A stretch of 64,000 nt of DNA from Ruegeria arenilitoris (lineage in GTDB: Bacteria > Pseudomonadota > Alphaproteobacteria > Rhodobacterales > Rhodobacteraceae): NCBI RefSeq assembly GCF_013035315.1, contig NZ_WQHP01000004.1, positions 248,001 to 312,000 on the forward strand, in the 5' to 3' direction. The position numbers and the translations under genes were made by a program. Of the stretch, positions 52,803-61,077 are shown in pieces. Each line of letters starts with the position of its first letter. Position 1 is the stretch's first letter. A model generated the notes under the pieces. That model made no database searches. It was not told where the DNA came from and worked only from the letters and a program-made list of their open reading frames with translations.

Positions 52803-53557
52803 CATTGGAAATTCTGACCTCGGACATCCTTTCGCCTGTCCGCCACGGATTCTTCAGTCGTCGAGGCGGCGCATCGTCGGGGATCTTCGCAGGCCTTAAT
52901 TGCGGCTACGGCTCGTCCGACCAGACGGAGGCTGTCTCGGTCAACCGCCAGCGCGTCGCCGCCGCGATGGAAGTCGAGCCTGACGCCCTCGTTGGCGTGC
53001 ATCAGGTGCATTCTCCGACTGTTCTGACGGTGGATGGCCCGATTAACGGAGACAAGCCCAAGGCCGATGCCGTCGTCACGGCAACGCCCGGTTTGGCACT
53101 GACGATTCTGACGGCGGACTGCCAACCGGTCCTTTTCGCCGACCCTGACGCAAATGTGATCGGAGCTGCGCATGCCGGTTGGCGAGGTGCATTGGACGGC
53201 GTTCTGGAAGCGACCCTGGACGCAATGGAATCCTTGGGAGCGAAACGCGGCAGCACTATCGCTGTAATCGGCCCGACGATTTCCCAAAGCGCCTACGAGG
53301 TTGGGCCGGACTTTCTGGACGCGTTTGTCGCGGAATCGCCCGACAATCTAAGGTTCTTTGCAAACGGCACCGGCGACAGGTTGCAATTCGATCTGCCCGC
53401 TTTTGGCCTGCACAAATTGCGCCAGGCAGGCGTTGGGCAGGCCGAATGGACGCGCCACTGCACCTATTCGGACCCGGACAGATTCTATTCGTACCGCCGG
53501 TCGACCCATGCGAAAGAAGCGGACTACGGCCGCCTGATTTCCGCCATTAAATTATAG
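52799..53557 (+). CDS. pgeF: PgeF/YfiH-type laccase-domain protein (peptidoglycan editing factor)
   Basis: A 252-residue protein of the multicopper polyphenol oxidase (DUF152) family, which includes E. coli YfiH/PgeF and mammalian LACC1. The metal ligands are in HQVHS, TADCQPVL and AAHAGWRG, and GPTISQSAYEVG is conserved. YfiH helps keep Ser out of the Ala position of the peptidoglycan stem, and relatives have purine nucleoside phosphorylase activity. Last gene of the lgt operon, coupled by ATGA. Confidence 0.92.
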   Translation: MTLEILTSDILSPVRHGFFSRRGGASSGIFAGLNCGYGSSDQTEAVSVNRQRVAAAMEVEPDALVGVHQVHSPTVLTVDGPINGDKPKADAVVTATPGLALTILTADCQPVLFADPDANVIGAAHAGWRGALDGVLEATLDAMESLGAKRGSTIAVIGPTISQSAYEVGPDFLDAFVAESPDNLRFFANGTGDRLQFDLPAFGLHKLRQAGVGQAEWTRHCTYSDPDRFYSYRRSTHAKEADYGRLISAIKL

Positions 53558-53804
53558 CCCACGCCCCAATTGTGGCAGTTTCGCCGCTTTTTTGCCACAT
53601 TTGTTGTATTACCTTAGGTCAGACAATTTAACTTTTATTGTCTGCGCTCAGGTGCTTATACGCCCACTTTCCAGCAGCGTTAGACAATTTCAAAGAAGAG
53701 GAACTGCCGACCTTCGTCTTCCTGATTCTTTCCCGGATCAGCCTTATCGGTGCCGCATTGGCCCGAAATACTGGCCCAACAATGGAATAAGAGCAGGAAA
53801 AAAC

Positions 53805-53933
53805 ATGAAGGTTAAATCTCGCTTTCTCAGCGCCGTTGTTGCGGCCACGCGGGAACAGGCACCGGAAATGCCGTGGAAACGGGTTTCCAGTTCTTCGGTC
53901 AGGGTCGCGCGCCGTTTGGCTAGCCGACGCTGA
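53805..53933 (+). CDS. Small basic protein of unknown function (42 residues)
   Basis: An ATG with AGGA 7-8 bases upstream opens MKVKSRFLSAVVAATREQAP and ends in an Arg-rich tail (RVARRLASRR). It has no membrane segment or lipobox; the peptide is amphipathic and strongly basic, which would suit binding to nucleic acid or membrane. I recall short proteins starting this way in related genomes but cannot confirm it. Two hairpins follow within 75 bases and the Hint-domain gene starts 331 bases later. Confidence 0.55.
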   Translation: MKVKSRFLSAVVAATREQAPEMPWKRVSSSSVRVARRLASRR

Positions 53934-53945
53934 CCAAAGCCCCAA

Positions 53946-53964
53946 GGAACCAGCTGCCGGTTCC
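53946..53964. terminator. Hairpin after the 42-residue gene
   Basis: GGAACC (53946-53951) pairs exactly with GGTTCC (53959-53964) around 7 bases, 12 bases after the stop codon. It lacks a T run. Confidence 0.4.
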
Positions 53965-53977
53965 AACGGGTAAGACG

Positions 53978-54007
53978 CATATCGGAAGGGTGCTCCGATC
54001 CGATATG
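53978..54007. repeat. 9-bp perfect inverted repeat
   Basis: CATATCGGA (53978-53986) pairs exactly with TCCGATATG (53999-54007) around 12 bases. It could be a second terminator hairpin or a regulator site. The remaining bases up to the Hint gene at 54265 show no gene I can support. Confidence 0.5.
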
Positions 54008-54264
54008 TGACCAACCGCTGCAATTTTCGGCGGTCAGGTTCCGGGGCGTGTGTGCGTAGGAAATTTCCACCTGCGTTGTAGTGAGTTTGTCTGGGGGGTC
54101 AGCGTGTTGACCAAAAGGTATGCGAATTTCAATCGCGTTGCGACGCCGGATCGGCGTACGTCCTGTGGTCACCATCTCATTCAAGACAAAAAAGATGCCG
54201 GTCAGGCTGCTCTGTACGGAGGGCGCTTGTTGTCTGGTCGGTTTTTGAAGGGGACGGAATAAAA

Positions 54265-55047
54265 ATGACAATTCCACATTCCCTGGCACGCGCTGCCAGA
54301 AATGCCGTCGAAACGTCGGCAATGCTGCGCGAAATGCCCAGGGCAAAACCAAGACCTAAGGCGCAGTTGCGACGCTATGAAGTCAGTACTCTGATGCCGA
54401 ATGGTGATATTTCGCAAACCCGCCATATCGCTCCGGCCTTGTCCATGTTCGAAGACGCCTTCTGCGCCTTCACGCGAGGATCGCTGGTCGAGACCGAATC
54501 CGGGCCACTGGCGATCGAAGACCTGCTGCCAGGTGACACGGTTCTGACGCAAGACGGCTCCTCGCAGACCGTTTTATGGAAAGGGTCAGTCACCCTGATT
54601 CCCGGACGCGAAGATTCACGCGGCCGAACGCGTCCGCTGACGCGGATCATGGCTGACACTTTTGGTATGCAAAAGCCACTATCCGGTGTGATTGCAGGGC
54701 CAGCAGCACGCCTGCTGGGAACGCCTTCGCATCTGCGGCACCTGCACGGGGACGGCGCTGTACTGACACCCGTTCACGAGTTCCAGGATGGCATGAGCGT
54801 GATCGAAACGCTTCCGCCAACGCCGATTGAGTTGTTTCACATCTGTTTGAAGCGTCATTCGGTGATCAAAGTGGACGGACTGCAGTTCGAATCCTACCAT
54901 CCCGGTGTGAATGCCGTGCGCCAGGTCAGCCGGTCACTCCGGTCGATCTACCTGAACCTGTTTGCGCATATCGAATCACTGAACGATTTCGGCCCGCTGG
55001 CCCTGCCACGCGCCGGAGACGGTGAGGTTGATGCGATCACGGCCTAA
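54265..55047 (+). CDS. Hint-domain (Hedgehog/intein-type) protein
   Basis: A 260-residue protein whose central part is a Hint_2 domain of the kind common in Rhodobacteraceae: RGSLVETESGPLAIEDLLPGD, TVLWKGSVTLIPG, then LFHICLKRHSVIKVDGLQFES and YHPGVNAV. Hint domains can self-cleave through an N-terminal Cys. Here the position just before FTRG is Ala (A68); the only nearby cysteine is C67 in FCAFTRG, one residue too early, so the usual nucleophile is missing or shifted. The first 60 residues are basic. Role unknown. AAGGGGACGGA precedes the ATG. Confidence 0.8.
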   Translation: MTIPHSLARAARNAVETSAMLREMPRAKPRPKAQLRRYEVSTLMPNGDISQTRHIAPALSMFEDAFCAFTRGSLVETESGPLAIEDLLPGDTVLTQDGSSQTVLWKGSVTLIPGREDSRGRTRPLTRIMADTFGMQKPLSGVIAGPAARLLGTPSHLRHLHGDGAVLTPVHEFQDGMSVIETLPPTPIELFHICLKRHSVIKVDGLQFESYHPGVNAVRQVSRSLRSIYLNLFAHIESLNDFGPLALPRAGDGEVDAITA

Positions 55048-55163
55048 CAAACCATAACAACTGCAATGTGGGGGCATTATGCAGCTGATTTTGAGTTGGA
55101 TACTATCACTGACGGTCGCAGCCTTCCTGCCGCCGTCTAAACCGCATCAAAAACGGATGATGT

Positions 55164-55664
55164 TCACGCCGTCCGGCTCATTCGTTCTTCGAGAACATCG
55201 AAGGGGACGCCGGGTTCGTCTTTTGCGCCGCGGATAACCAGCGAGGTTTTCACACTGGCCACGTTGGGCGTAGTCAGCAACTCGCCCGTCAGGAACTGCT
55301 GGAAACTGCTTAGATCCGGGGCGACGCATTTCAGGATGAAATCCACCTCGCCGTTCAGCATGTGACACTCGCGGACAAGCGGCCATTCACGGCAGCGTTC
55401 CTCGAACGCGTTCAGTTCGGATTCGGCCTGACTTTCCAAACCAACCATCGCAAAGACCTGAACTTCGAACCCCAGCTCGCGTGAGTTCACGTCGGCATGG
55501 TAACCGCGGATCAGCCCGGATTCCTCAAGCGTTCGGACGCGTCGCAAGCAAGGCGGCGCGGAGATTCCAACACGCTTTGCCAGCTCGACATTGGTCATGC
55601 GACCATCAGCCTGCAATTCCGCCAGAATCTTGCGGTCAATCTCATCCAGCCGTATCGCGACCAT
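55164..55664 (-). CDS. Lrp/AsnC-family transcriptional regulator
   Basis: A 166-residue regulator of the feast/famine family. LDEIDRKILAELQADGRMTN and VELAKRVGISAPPCLRRVRTLE form the N-terminal helix-turn-helix; the C-terminal RAM ligand domain follows (VQVFAMVGLESQ to SSFQQFLTGELLTTPNVASV). The ATG at 55664 has AGGAG 6 bases upstream. It is divergent from trxB across 227 bases, so trxB or its own gene may be a target. The ligand is not known. Confidence 0.93.
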   Translation of the reverse strand: MVAIRLDEIDRKILAELQADGRMTNVELAKRVGISAPPCLRRVRTLEESGLIRGYHADVNSRELGFEVQVFAMVGLESQAESELNAFEERCREWPLVRECHMLNGEVDFILKCVAPDLSSFQQFLTGELLTTPNVASVKTSLVIRGAKDEPGVPFDVLEERMSRTA

Positions 55665-55891
55665 CAAATGCTCCTAGTATTTTCGGTTGTTATAGCAGCA
55701 CCCAACCGATGCGCAATTATCTTTCGCATCAGCGCAATATTCCATATTTTCAATGTTCTTTTTTTGGGCACCCTGCGGCCAGTGCATAGCCGCATGTCAA
55801 AAGGTAGGGGGTTTAAGCCCTGCGCGCCGGTCGCTATATCCATCCGTCAGGGGCCAGACGCCCCAGTCAGGCAGATCGAGTTGGGGGTACC

Positions 55892-56833
55892 ATGGCCGAA
55901 ACACGACACACCAAGGTTCTGATCATCGGGTCGGGACCGGCCGGTTACACGGCCGGCGTCTATGCCAGCCGCGCGATGCTGGATCCTATTCTGGTACAAG
56001 GCATTGAACCGGGTGGCCAGCTGACCACAACGACTGAGGTCGAAAACTGGCCCGGCGATACCGAGGTTCAGGGTCCGGACCTGATGGTGCGCATGCAGGA
56101 TCATGCCAAAGCGATGGGCTGTGAGGTAATCGGAGACATCATCAACGATCTGGACGTCAGCAAGCGCCCTTTCACCGCGAAAGGCGATAGCGGTACGACC
56201 TATACGGCAGATGCCGTCATTCTGGCTACGGGCGCGCGCGCCAAGTGGTTGGGCCTACCTTCGGAAGAGAAGTTCAAGGGCTTTGGCGTATCGGCCTGCG
56301 CCACCTGCGACGGGTTTTTCTATCGCGGGCAGGAAATCGTGGTCATCGGCGGCGGCAACACCGCTGTGGAAGAAGCTCTGTTCCTAACGAATTTCGCCAG
56401 CAAGGTTACCCTGATCCATCGCCGTGATGAACTGCGCGCCGAAAAGATCCTGCAGGACCGTTTGCTGAAGCACGAGAAAATCGAACCTCTCTGGTTCCAT
56501 GAACTGGAAGAGGTCGTTGGCACTGATGCTCCGCTTGGCGTCGAAGGTGTGAGCGTCAAAAACGTCAAGACTGGCGAAATCACCGAGATTCCGTGCAAAG
56601 GCGTTTTTGTAGCGATCGGCCACGCCCCGGCCAACGAGCTCGTTATAGACTCGCTGGAAACGCATATGGGTGGCTACGTTGTGACCAAGCCCGGCTCGAC
56701 CGAGACATCGGTACCAGGTGTGTTTGCCGCAGGCGACCTGACGGACCACATCTATCGCCAGGCTGTGACCAGCGCTGGAATGGGCTGCATGGCCGCGCTG
56801 GACGCAGAGCGGTTCCTGGCCGAGCAGGAATAA
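55892..56833 (+). CDS. trxB: Thioredoxin reductase
   Basis: A 313-residue low-molecular-weight flavoprotein that reduces thioredoxin with NADPH. The FAD motif is [20 protein letters not shown], the redox-active dithiol is CATC in [10 protein letters not shown], the NADPH motif is [14 protein letters not shown], and [14 protein letters not shown] closes the FAD site. Length matches the family. The RES-domain gene starts 4 bases after its stop, and the strong hairpin that should end trxB transcription lies inside that next gene. Confidence 0.97.
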   Translation: MAETRHTKVLIIGSGPAGYTAGVYASRAMLDPILVQGIEPGGQLTTTTEVENWPGDTEVQGPDLMVRMQDHAKAMGCEVIGDIINDLDVSKRPFTAKGDSGTTYTADAVILATGARAKWLGLPSEEKFKGFGVSACATCDGFFYRGQEIVVIGGGNTAVEEALFLTNFASKVTLIHRRDELRAEKILQDRLLKHEKIEPLWFHELEEVVGTDAPLGVEGVSVKNVKTGEITEIPCKGVFVAIGHAPANELVIDSLETHMGGYVVTKPGSTETSVPGVFAAGDLTDHIYRQAVTSAGMGCMAALDAERFLAEQE

Positions 56834-56837
56834 TCGG

Positions 56838-57314
56838 ATGCTGGAATTCTCCGGCCCGGTCTGGAGAATTCTGTATCTGTCGCAGATTGACGCCCCTCTG
56901 GCCCCTGCGCGGGCGCCAGAGGGGCGTTTTCATTACAGGGGGCAGACGGCGCTTTACGCTTCGCTCAGCGCGGAAGGTGCCGGTGTTGCCATCCGGAGGT
57001 ATGTCTTGGCCGGCGATCCGCCTCGCGTTCTACAGCAAGCGCAAGTGACGAAGGCGCGGCTGGTGGACCTTCGAGGGCAGAGCGATGCCTCAAGCGTCTG
57101 GCAGGACATCCGCGACGAACAGGGCAGCTCGCCAACATGGTCTTACTCGGACAGCGCGCGCGATGCGGGCGCGGACGGGTTGCTTTACAGTTCGCGCTCG
57201 CGCCCGGACCTGAGCCACATCGTCCTGTTCAGCTCCTCCCCCGCCCTAATTCATGTGGATGTGCGGGCCATCCCTTGGGTGCCGATGTATCCGCAACCAC
57301 CGCTTGACCGCTAA
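56838..57314 (+). CDS. RES-domain protein (NAD+-degrading toxin-like), no antitoxin gene adjacent
   Basis: A 158-residue RES protein. Members used as toxins in Xre-RES systems degrade NAD+. The three namesake residues are visible: Arg10 in VWRIL, Glu46 in SLSAEGAG and Ser118/119 in LLYSSRSR. GRFHYRGQTALYASLSAEGA is a typical N-terminal block. No Xre/COG5642 antitoxin lies beside it; upstream is trxB (4-base gap) and downstream the cyclase. Two perfect inverted repeats lie inside the first 31 codons, one of them terminator-like. The toxin role is inference from the family. Confidence 0.82.
   Translation: MLEFSGPVWRILYLSQIDAPLAPARAPEGRFHYRGQTALYASLSAEGAGVAIRRYVLAGDPPRVLQQAQVTKARLVDLRGQSDASSVWQDIRDEQGSSPTWSYSDSARDAGADGLLYSSRSRPDLSHIVLFSSSPALIHVDVRAIPWVPMYPQPPLDR
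56844..56871. repeat. 9-bp perfect inverted repeat in the first codons of the RES gene
   Basis: GAATTCTCC (56844-56852) pairs exactly with GGAGAATTC (56863-56871) around 10 bases. It covers codons 3-12, 11 bases after the trxB stop. It could form an RNA hairpin over the RES start or be an operator. Confidence 0.7.
56891..56930 (+). terminator. Strong intrinsic-terminator-like hairpin inside the RES coding sequence
   Basis: CGCCCCTCTGGC (56891-56902) pairs exactly with GCCAGAGGGGCG (56915-56926) around a 12-base loop, followed by TTTT. It lies 58-93 bases after the trxB stop and within RES codons 18-30. It is one of the longest perfect stems I found in the window and looks like the trxB terminator. 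Confidence 0.82.
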
Positions 57315-57365
57315 GCCGCCGCGTATCAGACTCGGGGCCGAGCGAGACGAATGCAGGTGACCTGA

Positions 57366-59036
57366 TTGAAAAGTGTTTTGTGGCAAGGCGGGTGGGCAAC
57401 CCGGCTGCGGATCGGCAGCGGCCTGGTTCTGTTCGCCTTTGCGTTCTTTCACTTCATCAATATCGGGATGGGCCTGTTCCACACCGATTACTTGCACGAC
57501 ATGCAGGACGCCCGGCACGTTATCACGCGTCACGATCTGGGCAGTCTGATCTTATATACCGCTCTGTTTATCCATGCAGGGCTGGCGCTGTACACCATCA
57601 GCCAGTTGCGCACTCTACGCATGCCGTTCAGCACCGGGCTGCAGGTGATACTGGGCCTGCTGATCCCGCTGCAGCTGATCTCGCACATCGTTCAGACGCG
57701 CTATGCGAACACAGTTTACGATGTGAACGACGAGATGGGCTATATCATCATCCTGATGTGGCCCAGCGTGGCTGTCTGGATGCAAAGCTTGCTACTGTTG
57801 CTGGTCTGGGTACATGGCTGTATCGGCCTGCACATGTGGCTGCGATTGACGCGCTGGTGGTCCAGGGCTGTGCCCTATTTGATTGGCGTGGCGGTGTTTG
57901 TCCCAACCTTCGCGCTGGCAGGTTTGCTGACCGAAGGGCGGCGTCTGTGGGCGGATTTTGCTGATCCGTTTCTACGCGAACAGTATGTCGAGCACTATAA
58001 CTGGCCTTCACCGGAAGAGTTCCAGGCTTTGTTCAGCGTCAAGGACAACGCGTTAATGGCGTTTTGGGTGGCATTGGGTGCCTCTTTGGCAGTGTTTGCC
58101 ATCCGCAAGCTTTGGCGCCGCCGTCACTCCGTGCGCGTCAAGTATGTCGAAGGCCCCGAGGTCGTGGCCGAAAAGGGTATGACCCTGCTTGAGATTTCGC
58201 AGGCCAACGGCATCCCCCACACCGCGTTGTGCGGCGGCAAAGGTCGCTGCACCACTTGCCGCGTGATCGTCGAAGACGGTGCCAACGATCTGCCGGAACC
58301 TGGCGAGGTCGAGGCCCGTAGCCTTGCTGCGGTCAGCGCCCCAGACGGGGCGCGGTTGGCCTGCCAGATTCGCCCGACCGCCCCAATCACCGCGTTTCGC
58401 ATATTTCGCCCCGACGGCGCGCGGAACCGGGCGCATGCAAGCCAAGGTCAGGAACGGCAACTGGCGGTGCTGTTCCTAGACATGCGTGGCTTCACCTCGC
58501 TCACCGCTGGTCAACTGCCTTATGACATCGTGTTCCTACTGAACCGCTTTTTTGATGCCATCGTGCCTGCGATCACGGCCGAGGGCGGTGTGGTCGACAA
58601 ATACATGGGTGACGGGCTTTTGGCCGTGTTTGAAACCACTGATGCCCAGAGCTCGGCCAGAGCCGGGATGAAGGCCGCCGCAGATATCAGCCTTGCGCTG
58701 CAACGGTTCAATCAACAGTTGGAATCCGAAGGAAGTCCGCGCATTCGCATTGGAATGGGCCTGCATCTAGGTGATCTGGTACTGGGCGAGATCGGGGCCG
58801 CGGGCCACGCCGCCCGAACGATCATCGGTGATACTGTCAACGTGGCCAGCAGACTTGAGGCCGAAACCAAATCGTTGGGCTGCGAGCTTCTGGTGTCAGA
58901 AGACCTGCTGCGGGCCGCGGGATACGATGGCGACATGCGGCAAATGCGGTCCTTTGATCTGCGCGGCGTAACGCACCCGATTCCCGCCTTGCCCGTCCAA
59001 AGTGCCGCAGACCTGACCGTCAGTGTCGCCGCATAA
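57366..59036 (+). CDS. Membrane / 2Fe-2S ferredoxin / class III adenylate cyclase fusion
   Basis: A 556-residue three-part protein. Residues ~1-245 hold six membrane segments with several in-membrane histidines (FFHFINIG, LFIHAGLAL, VWVHGCIGLHMW), resembling the heme-binding SdhC-like anchor of redox-sensing CyaC-type cyclases. Residues ~255-340 are a ferredoxin domain with ALCGGKGRCTTC (C-x5-C-x2-C, about 289-298) and LACQI as fourth ligand. Residues ~365-540 are the cyclase: LFLDMRGFTSLT and DKYMGDGLLAVF supply the two metal Asp, and DTVNVASRLEAE the catalytic Asn/Arg. It starts with TTG (AGGTGA upstream); no in-frame ATG precedes the first helix. It probably makes cAMP in response to redox state. 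Confidence 0.88.
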   Translation: MKSVLWQGGWATRLRIGSGLVLFAFAFFHFINIGMGLFHTDYLHDMQDARHVITRHDLGSLILYTALFIHAGLALYTISQLRTLRMPFSTGLQVILGLLIPLQLISHIVQTRYANTVYDVNDEMGYIIILMWPSVAVWMQSLLLLLVWVHGCIGLHMWLRLTRWWSRAVPYLIGVAVFVPTFALAGLLTEGRRLWADFADPFLREQYVEHYNWPSPEEFQALFSVKDNALMAFWVALGASLAVFAIRKLWRRRHSVRVKYVEGPEVVAEKGMTLLEISQANGIPHTALCGGKGRCTTCRVIVEDGANDLPEPGEVEARSLAAVSAPDGARLACQIRPTAPITAFRIFRPDGARNRAHASQGQERQLAVLFLDMRGFTSLTAGQLPYDIVFLLNRFFDAIVPAITAEGGVVDKYMGDGLLAVFETTDAQSSARAGMKAAADISLALQRFNQQLESEGSPRIRIGMGLHLGDLVLGEIGAAGHAARTIIGDTVNVASRLEAETKSLGCELLVSEDLLRAAGYDGDMRQMRSFDLRGVTHPIPALPVQSAADLTVSVAA

Positions 59037-59081
59037 GAACACAAGCCCTGAAACCTGCCAAATTGTTGCCCATCCGGGGAA

Positions 59082-59110
59082 CCGGTTTCGCGCAAAATTA
59101 TGCAAACCGG
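59082..59110. repeat. 7-bp inverted repeat upstream of sat-cysC
   Basis: CCGGTTT (59082-59088) and AAACCGG (59104-59110) are perfect inverted copies 15 bases apart, 133 bases before the sat-cysC ATG. It is a possible regulator site or leader structure; nothing else is evident in this 206-base gap. Confidence 0.35.
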
Positions 59111-59242
59111 AATATCCTTCCATTTCATGAAAAAACCGCGCATATCGTCCTTTGTTGCGCTCAGGTATATGGACTTTAATAAATAGCCGGGGCAAACGCC
59201 CATTAATCCAAGGCAAAACGGCACTTCTACAAGAGTATTCCC

Positions 59243-60961
59243 ATGACGATGTTAAGCAATCTGGCTCCTATCCCCGAACTGTATGTCTCGTACGAGTCAG
59301 CCCAGAAGTTGAAAGTAGAAGCCGCCGATCTGACCAGCTGGGACCTCAGCCCGCGTCAGATCTGCGATCTGGAATTGCTGATGAATGGCGGGTTCAACCC
59401 GCTCAAAGGCTTCCTCAGCCAGGCAGACTACGACAACGTTGTTGAAAACATGCGGCTGGCCGATGGCACATTGTGGCCCATGCCGATCACGCTGGACGTA
59501 GACGAAGCGTTTGCCGAGAAGATCGAGTTGGGTCAGGACATCGCCCTGCGCGATCAGGAAGGCGTCATTTTGGGCACCATGACGGTGACTGACCGCTGGA
59601 CCCCGGACAAGGCGCGCGAGGCCGAAAAGGTGTTTGGCGCAGATGACGACGCGCACCCTGCCGTAAACTACCTGCATAACGTTGCGGGCAAAGTGTATCT
59701 GGGTGGACCCGTGGTCGGCATTCAGCAGCCCGTCCACTATGACTTCCGCGCCCGTCGCGACACTCCGAACGAACTGCGCGCCTATTTCCGCAAAGTCGGC
59801 TGGCGTCGTATCGTGGCATTTCAGACCCGCAACCCGCTGCACCGCGCGCACCAGGAACTGACCTTCCGCGCCGCCAAAGAAGCGCAGGCCAACCTGTTGA
59901 TCCACCCGGTCGTGGGCATGACCAAACCGGGCGACGTGGACCATTTCACGCGCGTTCGCTGCTATGAGGCCGTGCTGGACAAGTATCCGGCCTCGACTAC
60001 CTCGATGAGCCTGCTGAACCTGGCGATGCGTATGGCTGGCCCGCGCGAGGCGGTCTGGCACGGCCTGATCCGCGCCAATCACGGCTGCACCCATTTCATC
60101 GTGGGCCGCGACCATGCAGGTCCCGGCAAGAACAGCCAGGGCGAAGATTTCTACGGTCCCTATGACGCCCAAGACCTGTTCCGCAAATACCAGGACGAGA
60201 TCGGCATCGAGATGGTCGATTTCAAACACATGGTCTACGTCCAGGAACGCGCCCAGTATGAGCCGAATGACGAAATCCTCGACAAGGACAACGTCACCAT
60301 TCTGAACATTTCGGGCACCGAACTTCGCCGCCGTCTGCGCGAAGGTCTGGAAATCCCCGAATGGTTCTCGTTCCCCGAAGTCGTGCAAGAGCTGCGCAAC
60401 CGCTTCCCGCCGCGCTCGCGTCAGGGTTTCACCGTGTTCTTCACAGGCTTCTCGGGATCCGGAAAATCCACCATCGCTAACGCGCTGATGGTTAAGCTGA
60501 TGGAGATGGGCGACCGGCCGGTTACCCTGCTGGATGGTGACATTGTGCGAAAGAACCTGTCCTCGGAACTGGGCTTTTCCAAAGAACACCGCGACCTCAA
60601 CATCCGCCGCATCGGTTACGTGGCCAGCGAGATCACCAAGAACGGCGGCATCGCCATTTGCGCGCCGATCGCGCCCTATGCCACCACGCGCCGCGCGGTC
60701 CGGGAAGAGATCGAACAGTTCGGTGCCTTCTGCGAGGTCCACGTGGCCACCAGCCTCGAGGAATGCGAGCGCCGGGACCGCAAGGGTCTGTACAAGCTGG
60801 CCCGCGAAGGGAAGATCAAAGAGTTCACCGGCATCTCGGACCCGTATGACGTGCCCGAAAGCCCCGAACTGAGCGTTGAGACCGAAAATGTTGAGGTCGA
60901 CAACTGCGCCCATCAGGTACTGCTGAAACTGGAAAGCATGGGGCTGATTGCCGCGTCCTAA
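59243..60961 (+). CDS. Bifunctional sulfate adenylyltransferase / adenylylsulfate kinase
   Basis: A 572-residue fusion for sulfate activation: the N-terminal part makes APS from sulfate and ATP and the C-terminal kinase makes PAPS. The sulfurylase (about 1-390) shows QTRNPLHRAHQ, GRDHAGPGKN and SGTELRRRL. The kinase (about 395-572) shows the P-loop FTGFSGSGKST, LDGDIVRKNLSSELGFS and GLYKLAREGKI. This single-chain Sat-CysC replaces the CysDN/CysC set. A terminator follows. The gene is preceded by the cyclase; an inverted repeat sits in the gap. Confidence 0.96.
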   Translation: MTMLSNLAPIPELYVSYESAQKLKVEAADLTSWDLSPRQICDLELLMNGGFNPLKGFLSQADYDNVVENMRLADGTLWPMPITLDVDEAFAEKIELGQDIALRDQEGVILGTMTVTDRWTPDKAREAEKVFGADDDAHPAVNYLHNVAGKVYLGGPVVGIQQPVHYDFRARRDTPNELRAYFRKVGWRRIVAFQTRNPLHRAHQELTFRAAKEAQANLLIHPVVGMTKPGDVDHFTRVRCYEAVLDKYPASTTSMSLLNLAMRMAGPREAVWHGLIRANHGCTHFIVGRDHAGPGKNSQGEDFYGPYDAQDLFRKYQDEIGIEMVDFKHMVYVQERAQYEPNDEILDKDNVTILNISGTELRRRLREGLEIPEWFSFPEVVQELRNRFPPRSRQGFTVFFTGFSGSGKSTIANALMVKLMEMGDRPVTLLDGDIVRKNLSSELGFSKEHRDLNIRRIGYVASEITKNGGIAICAPIAPYATTRRAVREEIEQFGAFCEVHVATSLEECERRDRKGLYKLAREGKIKEFTGISDPYDVPESPELSVETENVEVDNCAHQVLLKLESMGLIAAS

Positions 60962-60982
60962 GCGACACAAAAATCAACACAC

Positions 60983-61009
60983 AAAGCGGCCCACTATGGC
61001 CGCTTTTTT
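60983..61009 (+). terminator. Terminator after sat-cysC
   Basis: AAAGCGGCC (60983-60991) pairs exactly with GGCCGCTTT (60998-61006) around 6 bases, with a run of six T (61004-61009). It lies 22 bases after the stop. Confidence 0.92.
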
Positions 61010-61077
61010 GTGACTGATTGACAATGGCACAAGGCCTAGGTGCAAATGCAGGACCTGATCAAAAAACGAAACGGCCC

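Noticed and set aside
55079..55237. A 52-codon frame after the Hint gene starting MQLILSWILSLTVAAFLPPS
   Set aside because: It has a signal-like start, but its last half runs antisense into the Lrp-type gene and becomes Arg-rich; only the start looks protein-like.
59297..60970. A 557-codon frame antisense to sat-cysC
   Set aside because: It mirrors both halves of Sat-CysC exactly and has no ribosome-binding site or motif of its own.
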